Counted from the stretch's first letter, positions 54,085 through 63,284 are shown. The stretch: DNA of 64,000 nt from CAJGBR01 sp045637425 (GCA_045637425.1 JAZTZL010000032.1:114879-178878), one strand, 5' to 3'. Numbers and translations: made by a program. Notes: generated from the letters alone by a model not told the origin.

Positions 54085-55226
54085 AATTCTCAGATATCAT
54101 AGGTCAAGACGAAATAAAACGCAAGCTCGCCGAAACTGCAGACCTCGGCCGAGTGAGCCACGCTCAGATTTTTACCGGAGCAAGCGGTTGGGGTACGCTG
54201 CCCCTTGCAATCGCGTATGCGCAATATCTGAACTGCACTAATCGTCAAGATGGCGACTCGTGCGGCCAGTGCCCATCGTGTCAAAAGATTCAGCAGTTAG
54301 CACACCCAGACCTGCACTTCGTATTTCCTGTGAACAAGTCGCCACTCTCTACGGCGTCGGATAATGCAGCGGCACAAAGCGACCACCTGATTGCTCCGTG
54401 GCGCGAACTTGTGCTCGAAACAGGCGGCTACTTCGATGAATCTCAATGGTATCGAAAAATCCAAATCGGCAACCAGCAGGGCAATATCAACCAACAAGAT
54501 GCAAATGAAATACTGCGCAAACTGTCGTTCAAGTCATTTGAATCGGAATATAAAATTATGATTGTCTGGCTGCCAGAACGAATGAAGGAGGGAACGTCGA
54601 ATACGTTGCTCAAAATCATCGAGGAGCCCTGGGATAAGACTATCTTCCTGTTTGTCAGCGCATCACCCGAAGGAATCATCAAAACCATATTGTCGAGGAC
54701 TCAATCAGTACCGCTACACAGCATCGACGCGCAACTGCTCAAAGACAACCTCGCTCGGAAATTCAACCTCACAGACGAGAGTGCAGAACATATCTCGCGA
54801 CTCAGTATGGGCGACTATATCCGAGCCGTAAGCCTTATCGAATCGTCTCAAACCGACTCGGAAAACCTCGAATTGCTCAGACAACTGCTCTCATACTCGG
54901 CCGTAAACCGACACCTCGAGCTGCTGGATTGGAGCGAAAATGTCGCAGAGTTGGGTCGTGAAGAGAAAAAACTATTCTTCAATAATGCCATTCGCGTACT
55001 GAGAGAGTGCTATATGATTAATATGAATATGGGCGAAATTGTCTACACCTCGGGCGAGGAACTCGAATTGTGTCGCAAGATTGCACCCTATATCCACAGC
55101 GAAAATTTTCTGGCAATACTCAACCAATTCGAATCGGCTCGCGCACAGATTACTCAAAACGGCAACCCCAAAATCATCTTGAGCCACTTCGCATTGCAAC
55201 TGAGCAAACTCGTTTATAAGAAATAG
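54081..55226 (+). CDS. holB: DNA polymerase III delta' subunit (clamp loader)
   Basis: This 381-residue AAA+ clamp loader subunit shows MKFSDIIGQDEIKRKLAE, a P-loop-like GASGWGTLPLA in which the usual GK-T/S is lost, and the zinc module C...C..C..C (LNCTNRQDGDSCGQCPSCQK). An SRC-like LSRTQSV follows, with the C-terminal helical region after that. A non-ATPase P-loop is normal for delta'. It is distinct from DnaX, which would keep Walker A. folK follows after 2 bases. Confidence 0.88.
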   Translation: MKFSDIIGQDEIKRKLAETADLGRVSHAQIFTGASGWGTLPLAIAYAQYLNCTNRQDGDSCGQCPSCQKIQQLAHPDLHFVFPVNKSPLSTASDNAAAQSDHLIAPWRELVLETGGYFDESQWYRKIQIGNQQGNINQQDANEILRKLSFKSFESEYKIMIVWLPERMKEGTSNTLLKIIEEPWDKTIFLFVSASPEGIIKTILSRTQSVPLHSIDAQLLKDNLARKFNLTDESAEHISRLSMGDYIRAVSLIESSQTDSENLELLRQLLSYSAVNRHLELLDWSENVAELGREEKKLFFNNAIRVLRECYMINMNMGEIVYTSGEELELCRKIAPYIHSENFLAILNQFESARAQITQNGNPKIILSHFALQLSKLVYKK

Positions 55227-55228
55227 CT

Positions 55229-55702
55229 ATGAAAGCCGTACTGCTGACAGGGGGAAATCTCGGAGATATTGACAAGTCGATGGTTCAGGCTCGCGAACTT
55301 ATCGCACAACGAGCAGGCGAAATTGTTGCCGAATCCAAAATCTACACCTCCGAGGCGTGGGGATTCGAAAGCGACAATCTATTTAAGAATCAAGTGATTA
55401 TTATCGACACACCGCTTTCGCCACTCGAATTGCTTGACACAACTCAGCAGATTGAATCCGAGCTCGGTCGGGTGCGCCCCGTCAATAAAAACGGCTACAC
55501 ATCACGGACTATGGACATCGATATACTCTACATTGACCAGATGGTAATCCGTAGCCACAGACTCACCATACCCCACCCACTGATTCAATTTCGCGAATTT
55601 GTGCTGAACCCGCTCACAGAGGTTGCGCCCCAATGGGTAAACCCCTCAATAGGGAAGAACTCAGAACAAATGCTCACTGAACTCACTAATAACCAGAACT
55701 AA
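55229..55702 (+). CDS. folK: 2-amino-4-hydroxy-6-hydroxymethyldihydropteridine pyrophosphokinase
   Basis: This 157-residue folate-pathway kinase transfers pyrophosphate from ATP to hydroxymethyldihydropterin. Motifs: LLTGGNLGD, YTSEAWGF, FKNQVIIIDT, SRTMDIDILYID and IPHPLIQFREFVLNPL. Length matches the family. It is the last gene of the uvrB-gtrA-holB-folK run; the other folate genes are elsewhere. Confidence 0.94.
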   Translation: MKAVLLTGGNLGDIDKSMVQARELIAQRAGEIVAESKIYTSEAWGFESDNLFKNQVIIIDTPLSPLELLDTTQQIESELGRVRPVNKNGYTSRTMDIDILYIDQMVIRSHRLTIPHPLIQFREFVLNPLTEVAPQWVNPSIGKNSEQMLTELTNNQN

Positions 55703-55737
55703 AAAAGATGCAGAGCCTCATTCTGACTCTGCATCTC
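55701..55737. terminator. Terminator between folK and the FKBP gene
   Basis: AGATGCAGAG/CTCTGCATCT around an 11-base loop, with T6 on the minus strand. It mainly serves the minus-strand FKBP gene; the plus strand is less T-rich. Confidence 0.8.
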
Positions 55738-55758
55738 AATTATATTTATTCAATCTTT

Positions 55759-56283
55759 TTACCTTCTCCAAACCGAATCGACCACAATCTTAAAGGCCAC
55801 CGATGTAGATTTGGGGACTACATAGCAACCAGCCTGACCATAGGCATACTCCGAAGTCATATAAATCAGCACCGTATCGCCACGATGAACTCCCGGCAAC
55901 GCCTTGTCCAGACCTGCCAAATTGCCGTGACCCACGCGAATGCGGTCGGGTGTGAACTTCATTGAGAGGGTGTCGAATTTATTTTGGGCTGCATCTTCGT
56001 AGATGTTGCCATAGAAATAGGCTCCAAAACCGTAGTCGCGAGAACTATTAAATTGATAACCACTATAGTAGAATGAAATTGAGTCACCCTTAGCAACTGT
56101 TTCCGAATCGTTCGCTGCGCTCAACGTATAGCGGTACACACCCTTCAAATCGACATAATTGTACTGCTTCTGAGTCAAAAAATCCACTATTGCCTTATTC
56201 TGCGTGTCAATCGTATCGTCCGACTTTGAACACCCGAACGACATCATTATCAACATTATAACTAACCAATTCTTAATTTTCAT
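55759..56283 (-). CDS. FKBP-type peptidyl-prolyl isomerase lipoprotein
   Basis: This 174-residue lipoprotein (lipobox SFGCSKSDD) has a C-terminal FKBP fold: GDSISFYYSGYQF, FTPDRIRVGHGNLAGLDKALPGVHRGDTVLIYMTSE-type strand order, and YGYGQAG-like AYGQAG. It probably assists folding of exported proteins at the periplasmic face. The stop of PBP1A is 8 bases upstream, so it is in that operon. The loop equivalent to the bulge is altered with an inserted acidic strand, so activity is not certain. Confidence 0.8.
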   Translation of the reverse strand: MKIKNWLVIMLIMMSFGCSKSDDTIDTQNKAIVDFLTQKQYNYVDLKGVYRYTLSAANDSETVAKGDSISFYYSGYQFNSSRDYGFGAYFYGNIYEDAAQNKFDTLSMKFTPDRIRVGHGNLAGLDKALPGVHRGDTVLIYMTSEYAYGQAGCYVVPKSTSVAFKIVVDSVWRR

Positions 56284-56291
56284 TGCTGCTG

Positions 56292-58622
56292 TTAATCAAA
56301 AAATTCATCTTCATTTGATACTTCATTTTTGGGCTGCGTTTCGAAATCCTCAAGTTCGCAGTCAATCTTCTTTGCTCCCGCAGGTATCGGGAATATATCC
56401 GACTCGCTAATACCCAGCGACTTATCGGCATAAACCTTCTGCATAAATGTAGCAAATATCGGCAACGCCATCGTAGCACCCTCACCCTTCGAGGTCAAGT
56501 GCACACTTCGATCCTCGCCACCAACCCAAGCACCACCAACCAGTCGCGGAACTACGCCCATAAACCACGCATCTGAACCATTCTGTGAAGTCCCCGTCTT
56601 ACCTACCAACTCACCTTTAAGGTTGTACATCCAACGCAAACGACCAGCAGTACCCTTATTTACAACGTTCTGCATCATCTGAACCATTGTATATGCAGTC
56701 TGTTCGCTGATTGCGTCTGCCGTACGCACCGAGAACTCCGTCAGCAAGTTACCCTGGCGATCCTCAATGCGTGTAACAAACATCGGCTCGGAATAGACAC
56801 CCTTATTTGCGTAGGTAGTATATGCTCCGACCATCTCATAAAGCGAGAAATCTGAAGTACCCAGACACATCGCAAATACAGGTGCAACATAACTGCGAAT
56901 ACCCATCTTGTGAATGAAATCGGCAACCGCCTCGGGCTGACGCGCCTGCTTCATAATCCACGCCGAATAGTTATTGCGACTCTGTGCCAAACCCCACCAC
57001 AATGGCTTGAGGGCTCCATCATAAACCACGTTTCCGGCCTCTTTGGGCTGCCAAGCATCGCCCGTATATGTTTCGATTGTAACCGGCAGATTCGGCACCG
57101 CAGTACACGGACTCAGTCCCAAATGGTCTATCGCAAAGGTATATATGAACGGCTTTATAGTAGAACCTACCTGACGGCGCCCCTGCTTTACCGCATCATA
57201 TTTGAAGTATCGGAAATTGGGGCCTCCGACATACGCCTTAACATAACCCGTCGCTGGATCCATTGCAACGAAACCCGCACGCATATGTCGCTTGTAGTGA
57301 AGTATCGAATCCTTTGGAGTCATAACCGTATCTCGCACTCCCTTATAAGTGAAGATTTTCATTTTGGTCTTTTCCCCGAAGGTTACGATTATCTGGTCGT
57401 GAGTCAGATTTGACTTCTTCAGCATTCGGTAACGATCGCTCTGGCGCATCGCATTATTGATAATCTTATCTATATCCTCCTGCTCCAAATCGTTGAACAG
57501 CACCTTTGACGATTTCACCTGCGCGTCCATCGAGGGCTGGATTGATTTTGCCATCTGCGACACCAACGCATCTTCTGCGTAGTTCTGCATTCGAGAATCA
57601 ATCGTAGTATAAATCTTCAAACCATCTCGATAGAGGTCATAATTCGTACCATCAGCCTTTTTATTCTTCAGACACCAGCCGTATATCGGATTTTCGTCCC
57701 ACTGTTTCACCTCCTGACGGTAATCCCATTCTGTCTGATATGCCGACTTCTCGGGTCTTTTGGCAGTCATCGCCAAACGCAGCATCTCGCGGAAATATGT
57801 AGCCGTACCCTCATTGTGCGAGATTGGCGAGTAATCCAAAGCTACGGGCAACGCTGATATCGAATCCTTCAGCTCTTTAGCCAAAAATCCACGAGCCTCC
57901 ATTCTTGTCAGCACGGTATTTCTACGCTGCAACGCACGTTCAGGATTGAGTCTCGGACTATATCGCGTTGGAGCCTTAACTACGCCGACCAACATCGCAG
58001 CCTCCTCGGCAGTCAGTGTAGACGGCAATTTATTGAAGAATGTTCGAGCTGCAGATTTTATACCAAAGGCATTGCTGCCGTATTCTACCGTGTTGAAATA
58101 CATCGCAATAATCTCCTCCTTGGTGTAGTTGTACTCGAGCATCAGAGCAGTAATCCATTCCTTGAGCTTTGCGATTACCAATCTCGGGTCTTCTCGAGTT
58201 CGGTAAAGATTCTTTGCCAACTGCTGAGATATCGTACTACCCCCACCCTGACTCTTATCTCCCAAAAGCAACGTTCTAACTGCAACACGGGCTAATCCCT
58301 TGAAGTCGATTCCCGAGTGGTTATAAAAACGAGTATCCTCAGTGGCAATCAACGCCTGAACCAGATAGGGGGACAAGTCATTGTAATCGACAAACGAGCG
58401 ATTCTGAATGAAAAAACTACCCAACAACTTTCCGTCAGCCGAGTAGATTTCGGTTGCCAGATTGCTGCGCGGGTTTTCCAACTCTTCAAAGGTTGGCAGA
58501 TTACCAAATACTCCGCAACCTATCAGCGTAAACAACAATGCCAACAATATGATTGGAGTGAAAAATAATCCCCAAAACCATCTGTTGAATTTTTTGCGAT
58601 TTATCTCCTTTGATTTCTTCAT
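56292..58622 (-). CDS. mrcA: Penicillin-binding protein 1A (transglycosylase/transpeptidase)
   Basis: This 776-residue bifunctional peptidoglycan synthase has a membrane anchor at about 13-38. The GT51 transglycosylase motifs are EDTRFYNHSGIDF (catalytic Glu), GGSTISQQLAKNL and ALMLEYNYTKEEI. The transpeptidase domain shows GSTIKPFIYTFAID (active-site Ser), SRN (AQSRNNYSAW) and KTGTSQNGSDAWF. A short acidic tail ends the chain. It is co-transcribed with the FKBP gene; 15 bases separate it from the unknown lipoprotein gene upstream. Confidence 0.95.
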   Translation of the reverse strand: MKKSKEINRKKFNRWFWGLFFTPIILLALLFTLIGCGVFGNLPTFEELENPRSNLATEIYSADGKLLGSFFIQNRSFVDYNDLSPYLVQALIATEDTRFYNHSGIDFKGLARVAVRTLLLGDKSQGGGSTISQQLAKNLYRTREDPRLVIAKLKEWITALMLEYNYTKEEIIAMYFNTVEYGSNAFGIKSAARTFFNKLPSTLTAEEAAMLVGVVKAPTRYSPRLNPERALQRRNTVLTRMEARGFLAKELKDSISALPVALDYSPISHNEGTATYFREMLRLAMTAKRPEKSAYQTEWDYRQEVKQWDENPIYGWCLKNKKADGTNYDLYRDGLKIYTTIDSRMQNYAEDALVSQMAKSIQPSMDAQVKSSKVLFNDLEQEDIDKIINNAMRQSDRYRMLKKSNLTHDQIIVTFGEKTKMKIFTYKGVRDTVMTPKDSILHYKRHMRAGFVAMDPATGYVKAYVGGPNFRYFKYDAVKQGRRQVGSTIKPFIYTFAIDHLGLSPCTAVPNLPVTIETYTGDAWQPKEAGNVVYDGALKPLWWGLAQSRNNYSAWIMKQARQPEAVADFIHKMGIRSYVAPVFAMCLGTSDFSLYEMVGAYTTYANKGVYSEPMFVTRIEDRQGNLLTEFSVRTADAISEQTAYTMVQMMQNVVNKGTAGRLRWMYNLKGELVGKTGTSQNGSDAWFMGVVPRLVGGAWVGGEDRSVHLTSKGEGATMALPIFATFMQKVYADKSLGISESDIFPIPAGAKKIDCELEDFETQPKNEVSNEDEFFD

Positions 58623-58637
58623 TTCAAACTATCGGGT

Positions 58638-59123
58638 TTATTTATTGAAATTCCATTTAGATTCCTCGTATGGGAACTCTGTCTTCCAGCTGCGGAAATG
58701 CACCGGAACGGTTACAGATTCCAACTCCTCGAAAATTTCGGCAGCCTTCCACGCATAGGTCTTTGTCAGTGTATCACAAATCAGAAGTATCAATTTCTCC
58801 TGATTAAGACCCGTAAATACAGCCGGATTACTATCCGCAAGGCTTACGCTCGCAAAAGGTTTTAGCTCGGCAGAGGTACTGCGATTGATCACTACACCGC
58901 GACTCGCGCTCTCCCAATCACCCACGCGGTAGTGCATCGTATCCGCATAGAAAAGATAAACCACGCCGCTAGTCATAAGCGTCTCGGTCGAATCCTTAAC
59001 CTCCTGATTACTAACTCTAATAGTATATGTACAATCAAAAACGCCTTGACTGCAGCCGAGCATTCCCAGCACACAGCAAAGCGTCATAAATACGAAAAAT
59101 ATAGGTCTGTTTTGTCGTTTCAT
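58638..59123 (-). CDS. Lipoprotein of unknown function upstream of PBP1A
   Basis: This 161-residue predicted lipoprotein has a lipobox in GMLGCSQG (Cys 24). The mature chain is beta-rich, with TYTIRVSNQEVKDS, GVVYLFYADTMHYRVGDW, and an FPYEESKWNFNK end. I looked for the GldH pattern, which often sits near PBP1A in Bacteroidetes, and did not find it convincing. The gene is 15 bases before PBP1A on the same strand, suggesting an envelope role. A CAAAAATA (-7-like on minus) lies at 59128-59135. Confidence 0.65.
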   Translation of the reverse strand: MKRQNRPIFFVFMTLCCVLGMLGCSQGVFDCTYTIRVSNQEVKDSTETLMTSGVVYLFYADTMHYRVGDWESASRGVVINRSTSAELKPFASVSLADSNPAVFTGLNQEKLILLICDTLTKTYAWKAAEIFEELESVTVPVHFRSWKTEFPYEESKWNFNK

Positions 59124-59214
59124 TTCACAAAAATAATTTTGCGAAATTACGATAAATTTCAGTCAATATCAAAAAAAGTGAAAAACAATTCGCTAATACT
59201 CCTCTGCGCTACAT

Positions 59215-60717
59215 TTAGAAGCGGCAACCCAGACTCACCGTAAGGAAATTTTTCATCAACTTATTGCTTGCTTGACCCAATACGCTTTGAGTCTTGTACA
59301 TATAGACTGACGATTTTGTTTCGGAATAGATATATGCCAAGTCCAGCGAAAAATCTCTGTTTCTGAAACCCATACCCAACGAGATGTTCTCCTTCCTGAA
59401 ATCGTCGGAGTCGCCCGAGAACATCGATTCGTAGAGGGCGTAACCCATTCGAAGGAATACATTTCGAGTCAAAACAGCCTCGCCACCGAAACGGTAGTTA
59501 TTCGTAGCTCGAACTCCAAGCGCATTAATCTCATTGAAAATGTCATTCTTCAGGTCGTAAATCGGGTGGTCCATAGAGATTTTATTATACCACACACGTT
59601 CGTAGTCAGCCGACAGAATCACAGTCTTATCAATAGTAAACGATGTTCCCAGCAGCAATCTCGACGGAGTCTGAAGGTCATACTCATTCACGCTCACAGG
59701 CGTATCATTATCACACCAATCGCCGTTATTAAAAGTGGTCTGCATTCTCATCATATACGACTCTTCCATATTGATGAACGATGGCGAGTGATAAGATATA
59801 CCCAGACGCCACTCGGGGATAGGGCGGTAGATTGCTCCAACTTTGAAATTCACGCCGCTACCCTCGATATTGAGATACTCCGACAGTGACATCGAGGTGA
59901 CCTCGCTTTCCGAACCCGAAATATTATTTTCAGTATAAGTGAGTCGATTTCGATAATCAATCGAAACCAAACCTAAGGTCAAACCGAAATACAACTCGTT
60001 ATTGAAATTGAGCGCCAACGAAAAGTTCCCATCTAAGGTAGCCCCCTTTGACAACTCAGTCAAAGATTGATTCACGCTATTTTCTATTGCTCCATAATAC
60101 TCACCATCAGCTGTTTCAGATGGATTTACAAAGTATGACTGATAACCCAGAATAGCAGGCCATAGGCTCATACCATTATTATAGAATGCCTTGTAAATCT
60201 CACCAGAACCGCCACCGCTGATATCCGCAGTCTTAATTCCGTTCAGGTCAAGAGCCAACACCTCGCTCAGTGAAAATGGAGAATAACCGTTCACTCTCAT
60301 TCGCGAATTATGGTCTATGGTACGGTTCAGCGTAACAGCAAATGTCGACGATTTCAACCCCATACCCGAATAGAGACTTGTCGTTGCCACTCCGAAATTA
60401 TTGAACAGCAGCCTATTTCGATTATCAAAACTTGAACGTGCATTGTCACCGTTCGTGTAGTTGCTCTCCTGACGCGAGAACATCATCGAGGGTGAGAAAC
60501 CCAACTCCGAAGAACGATACATTGCCAAACCAGCAGGATTTATACCCGCAGCCGAAAGGTCAGCTCCCAACGAACTATAGGCACCACCCATCGCCGCAGC
60601 TCGGGCTGTGGTCAGACTATAATCCGTTTGCGAAAATCTCAACGCATCTGCAAATTGCTGTGCCGAAACACCTCCTGCAAATACAACAGCAACTAATGTC
60701 CAAATTAAACGTTTCAT
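59215..60717 (-). CDS. OmpP1/FadL-family outer membrane transport protein
   Basis: This 500-residue outer membrane protein has a signal peptide ending GGVSA (19). FadL-like features include the N-terminal hatch stretch ARAAAMGGAYSSLGADLSAAGINPAGLAM and many amphipathic strands (LGISYHSPSFINMEESY, LSADYERVWYNKISM). The C-terminus ends in GCRF, with terminal Phe as expected for barrel assembly. Relatives carry hydrophobic compounds; the ligand here is unknown. No operon partner is evident. Confidence 0.85.
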   Translation of the reverse strand: MKRLIWTLVAVVFAGGVSAQQFADALRFSQTDYSLTTARAAAMGGAYSSLGADLSAAGINPAGLAMYRSSELGFSPSMMFSRQESNYTNGDNARSSFDNRNRLLFNNFGVATTSLYSGMGLKSSTFAVTLNRTIDHNSRMRVNGYSPFSLSEVLALDLNGIKTADISGGGSGEIYKAFYNNGMSLWPAILGYQSYFVNPSETADGEYYGAIENSVNQSLTELSKGATLDGNFSLALNFNNELYFGLTLGLVSIDYRNRLTYTENNISGSESEVTSMSLSEYLNIEGSGVNFKVGAIYRPIPEWRLGISYHSPSFINMEESYMMRMQTTFNNGDWCDNDTPVSVNEYDLQTPSRLLLGTSFTIDKTVILSADYERVWYNKISMDHPIYDLKNDIFNEINALGVRATNNYRFGGEAVLTRNVFLRMGYALYESMFSGDSDDFRKENISLGMGFRNRDFSLDLAYIYSETKSSVYMYKTQSVLGQASNKLMKNFLTVSLGCRF

Positions 60718-60741
60718 ATCTCTCTATTTTTATATTTCACA

Positions 60742-61788
60742 CTATCTTCTACCTCGATTAACGCCACCTCCAGAAGAGTTTCTTGACGAACCAGAACTTG
60801 ACGAACTGTTACCCGTAGCACTATTTACAATCTGGTTTGCTGCGCGATTGATAGCCTTGGTGTAATTCGATCTGTCATTCTGACTTTGAGAAGTTACCCC
60901 CCTTGTATTTGCATTTTTGCGTCTGCGCTCGAGCAACTGTGATGAACTATAACTCGGAGGATTAATCTCTATTGGTCTGTCATTATCAACTACGCGCACA
61001 TTTGAAGAGCCTCGACTCGGCACATATCGTCCCGGAATACGATTGTTTCCTTGCGACACAATTGAATTTCCCAACGCACTTCGACGATTACCTCCGTAAT
61101 AAACCGGAGCATAATTTCTATTCGGTCTATGGTTAGGTCTATAATTGTGGTATCCGTGTCCGTAGTAATGTCTCGGGTGGTATCCGTAATGGTAGTGCCA
61201 ATAAAGGTTATGTCCATACGCATAGTGGTTCCAATAGTGGTGTCTCGGAGCCGACCAATAATAAGAGTAACTCCACGGATAGTTCCAACCCCAACTAAAG
61301 CTCCAATTCCAGCCACAAGAGCTCCAGTGATTCCAATAAGGGTTACCCCAGCTTGCACCCAGCACTACAGAAGCTCCCCAATTACCGAACATCGCAGTAA
61401 CATATCTAGGTTCAATCCACACATTATTTCCACTGAACACTACATTATAAAACGCTGGGTCATAAATCTTTGCATACCATACAGCATCGCTGTTTATTGC
61501 ATTGTAATAACTTGATGCAGTTTTATAGTTTGCCGATTGCACACCACGAAGTCTGCGTTCGAATGAATCGTCATACCCACTCGACACCAGAGATTCGTAC
61601 GAATCCTCCTCGTATTGCACCTCTTCGCTGATATGTCTTTCTTGAGCCACACGTTGCACATCTCTACTACTAACGACACCATACACATCGTCTTCATACG
61701 CAGTTTGGGTAGCCGCCCCCACGGTTACGCACGCAACTGCGGAAATTCCGACAACCAACATTAATAAGATTTTCAACATACCTTTCAT
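60742..61788 (-). CDS. Trp/Tyr/His-rich predicted lipoprotein
   Basis: This 348-residue protein has a signal with lipobox ISAVAC (Cys 20). It is followed by an acidic linker (about 30-80), a conserved-looking segment (SDAVWYAKIYDPAFYNVVFSG-type), then an extraordinary stretch at about 135-232 in which Trp, Tyr, His, Gly and Asn dominate (HYWNHYAYGHNLYWHYHYG, for example). The last third is basic and Ser/Arg/Asn-rich. Function unknown; a metal-binding or surface structural role is possible from composition only. I start at the ATG at 61786-61788, where the signal peptide begins; the frame is open 23 codons further. It lies 24 bases from the FadL-like gene on the same strand. Confidence 0.65.
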   Translation of the reverse strand: MKGMLKILLMLVVGISAVACVTVGAATQTAYEDDVYGVVSSRDVQRVAQERHISEEVQYEEDSYESLVSSGYDDSFERRLRGVQSANYKTASSYYNAINSDAVWYAKIYDPAFYNVVFSGNNVWIEPRYVTAMFGNWGASVVLGASWGNPYWNHWSSCGWNWSFSWGWNYPWSYSYYWSAPRHHYWNHYAYGHNLYWHYHYGYHPRHYYGHGYHNYRPNHRPNRNYAPVYYGGNRRSALGNSIVSQGNNRIPGRYVPSRGSSNVRVVDNDRPIEINPPSYSSSQLLERRRKNANTRGVTSQSQNDRSNYTKAINRAANQIVNSATGNSSSSSGSSRNSSGGGVNRGRR

Positions 61789-62036
61789 AACAAATTTTTT
61801 TTCGTTAAACGATTCAACCCAACAAAGTGCAGCACACCTTTTATATAATAAACGCAAATAGGTCTGATTTTATTATCAGGTTATTACAAAAATTCGATAT
61901 TAACTACCGATTATTTTTGAAATGTAAATTTGGCGCAAGTTAGCGATTAATTTTCGATTTTGCAAATAGAGCGCTTATATTAGATTTTTATCGATTATTT
62001 TGACATATTGGTAAAGATATTTATATTATATTTTCC
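61789..62036. other. A+T-rich spacer before the accessory patch
   Basis: No ORF I can support. A TAAATTTG word (61925-61932, plus) resembles a -7 box without a matching -33. Upstream control sequence for the minus-strand aromatic lipoprotein must lie here, but I could not assign it. Confidence 0.5.
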
Positions 62037-62044
62037 TACATTTG
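62037..62044 (+). promoter_or_regulatory. Candidate -7 box of the accessory patch
   Basis: TACATTTG, a full TAnnTTTG match, lies 24 bases before the 17-codon ORF. TTG words upstream are 26 and 35 bases away, beyond the usual spacing. Confidence 0.45.
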
Positions 62045-62068
62045 CGAAACGATTAAAATATTCGAGTT

Positions 62069-62122
62069 ATGACACTACAAGAAAAATTAACAAAATGGGC
62101 CAATGAAACGGCAGCTGCATAA
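62069..62122 (+). CDS. Possible 17-residue leader peptide or remnant
   Basis: An ATG just after the -7 box opens MTLQEKLTKWANETAAA and then stops; a second stop follows three codons later. The peptide looks like the first helix of a longer protein cut short, or a leader peptide. The following gene has its own strong Shine-Dalgarno 35 bases downstream. Whether it is translated cannot be told from this sequence. Confidence 0.35.
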   Translation: MTLQEKLTKWANETAAA

Positions 62123-62149
62123 TAAAAATCTAATGAGAAATAATTATAA

Positions 62150-62158
62150 AAAGGAGGT
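62150..62158 (+). promoter_or_regulatory. Strong Shine-Dalgarno, unusual for this genome
   Basis: AAGGAGGTC lies 5-9 bases before the ATG at 62164. Other genes in the window rarely have such a full match to the anti-Shine-Dalgarno, so this fixes the start and hints at foreign origin. Confidence 0.6.
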
Positions 62159-62163
62159 CTAAA

Positions 62164-63195
62164 ATGAAGATATTTGCACACTATTTAACAAAAGATGGGG
62201 TTCAATATAGATGGCGGACTATTCTGCAATTTGGAAATTCTTGGGACGTTATAGGCTCTGTCATAATGATAAATCCAGGAAGTGCTGCTCCCTTGAGAAA
62301 AATTGAAGATAATTGTATTTTGGAAAAACTTCATACATTTAGTGATAAATATGATTGGTTTGAATTTAGTCTTGACAAGGATAAAACCATACCTCTTGTA
62401 GAACAGCTATTTATTAAACGAAACAACGGGAAAGCATTAGATGGTGTGATTCAGATTTTCAACTTGTTTAATATCCGAAATGCAAATTTGGACGATGCTT
62501 TAAATAATTATAATAAAAGCGAAGAATCCGTCTGTTCTACTCTTAACGATGATATAGAAGCTATGCGACGATATAAACAATATAAGTTACCTATTTATAT
62601 CGGCTGGGGAAAACAGGGAACTAATCCACGATTCAGAGAAAAAGCTATAAAGATTTTTCAGTTTGTGCTTAGCGAGATGGAGCAAGATTATCTACGTCCT
62701 AAATTTGAAGATAATAAATTCTATCATCCACTCTATCTACTCAGGTATGGTAAAAACAAACCCAATAGTCAGTGCCAGTATTTATTAAATGCTTTCTGTC
62801 AGAACTCACAGAACCCGGAATACATATGCACGACACCTCCAAAAGTAAAAATTGACAAAGCTCGTATAGCAGAGGAAATTGTTTCTAAAATTGACCTTAA
62901 ACCTTATGATGAAAAAAATCACAGATATTTTTTATCAGACAATATAGAAATAACAATAACACATAAAGATAATGGTTGTGTAGAATTAAGACCAATACAC
63001 AATATTAATTTGCCTGATGAGTATATTAACTCTCTAAAGGGGAAGCTGCTAGAGAAAGGCTATAATGTAGATGTAAAAGTCTGGATTGGAAGAAAACTAT
63101 TTACTCAGTTTGATCAGAATGGTGAGGATATAGTAAACTGCGTATTAGAAGAAATAAACGAGTTGAAAGATTTATGCGCTCCCAATAAGTTGTAA
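62164..63195 (+). CDS. DUF1643-like protein with a C-terminal extension
   Basis: This 343-residue cytoplasmic protein has an N-terminal half that fits the DUF1643 pattern: VIGSVIMINPGSAAPL, an acidic D...C helix, VIQIFNLFNIRNANLDDAL, and YIGWGKQG. DUF1643 normally ends soon after; here about 170 more residues follow, with a possible beta-rich C-terminal part (KNHRYFLSDNIEITITHKDN, VDVKVWIGRKLF). Function is unknown. The gene is noticeably more A+T-rich than its neighbours and has a strong Shine-Dalgarno. It is followed 90 bases later by the HAD gene. Transfer from elsewhere is likely. Confidence 0.7.
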   Translation: MKIFAHYLTKDGVQYRWRTILQFGNSWDVIGSVIMINPGSAAPLRKIEDNCILEKLHTFSDKYDWFEFSLDKDKTIPLVEQLFIKRNNGKALDGVIQIFNLFNIRNANLDDALNNYNKSEESVCSTLNDDIEAMRRYKQYKLPIYIGWGKQGTNPRFREKAIKIFQFVLSEMEQDYLRPKFEDNKFYHPLYLLRYGKNKPNSQCQYLLNAFCQNSQNPEYICTTPPKVKIDKARIAEEIVSKIDLKPYDEKNHRYFLSDNIEITITHKDNGCVELRPIHNINLPDEYINSLKGKLLEKGYNVDVKVWIGRKLFTQFDQNGEDIVNCVLEEINELKDLCAPNKL

Positions 63196-63284
63196 TACCT
63201 CAATCTTATCATAACCTCTGTACCCTAAGGTTGAGGGTTCATTTACAACCAGATTAAAATTATTGATTGATTAGGATTCCGTTT

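Noticed and set aside
54081..55226. DnaX (tau/gamma) for the clamp loader gene
   Set aside because: The P-loop lacks the Lys-Thr/Ser needed for ATPase activity and the chain is too short for tau; delta' fits better.
58638..59123. GldH assignment for the lipoprotein upstream of PBP1A
   Set aside because: The position would suit GldH, but I could not find the family's conserved Asn/Tyr-Pro-Tyr stretch early in the chain.
63197..63240. Terminator between the DUF1643-like and HAD genes
   Set aside because: CCTCAA/TTGAGG pairs only across a loop of about 27 bases and no T-run follows.
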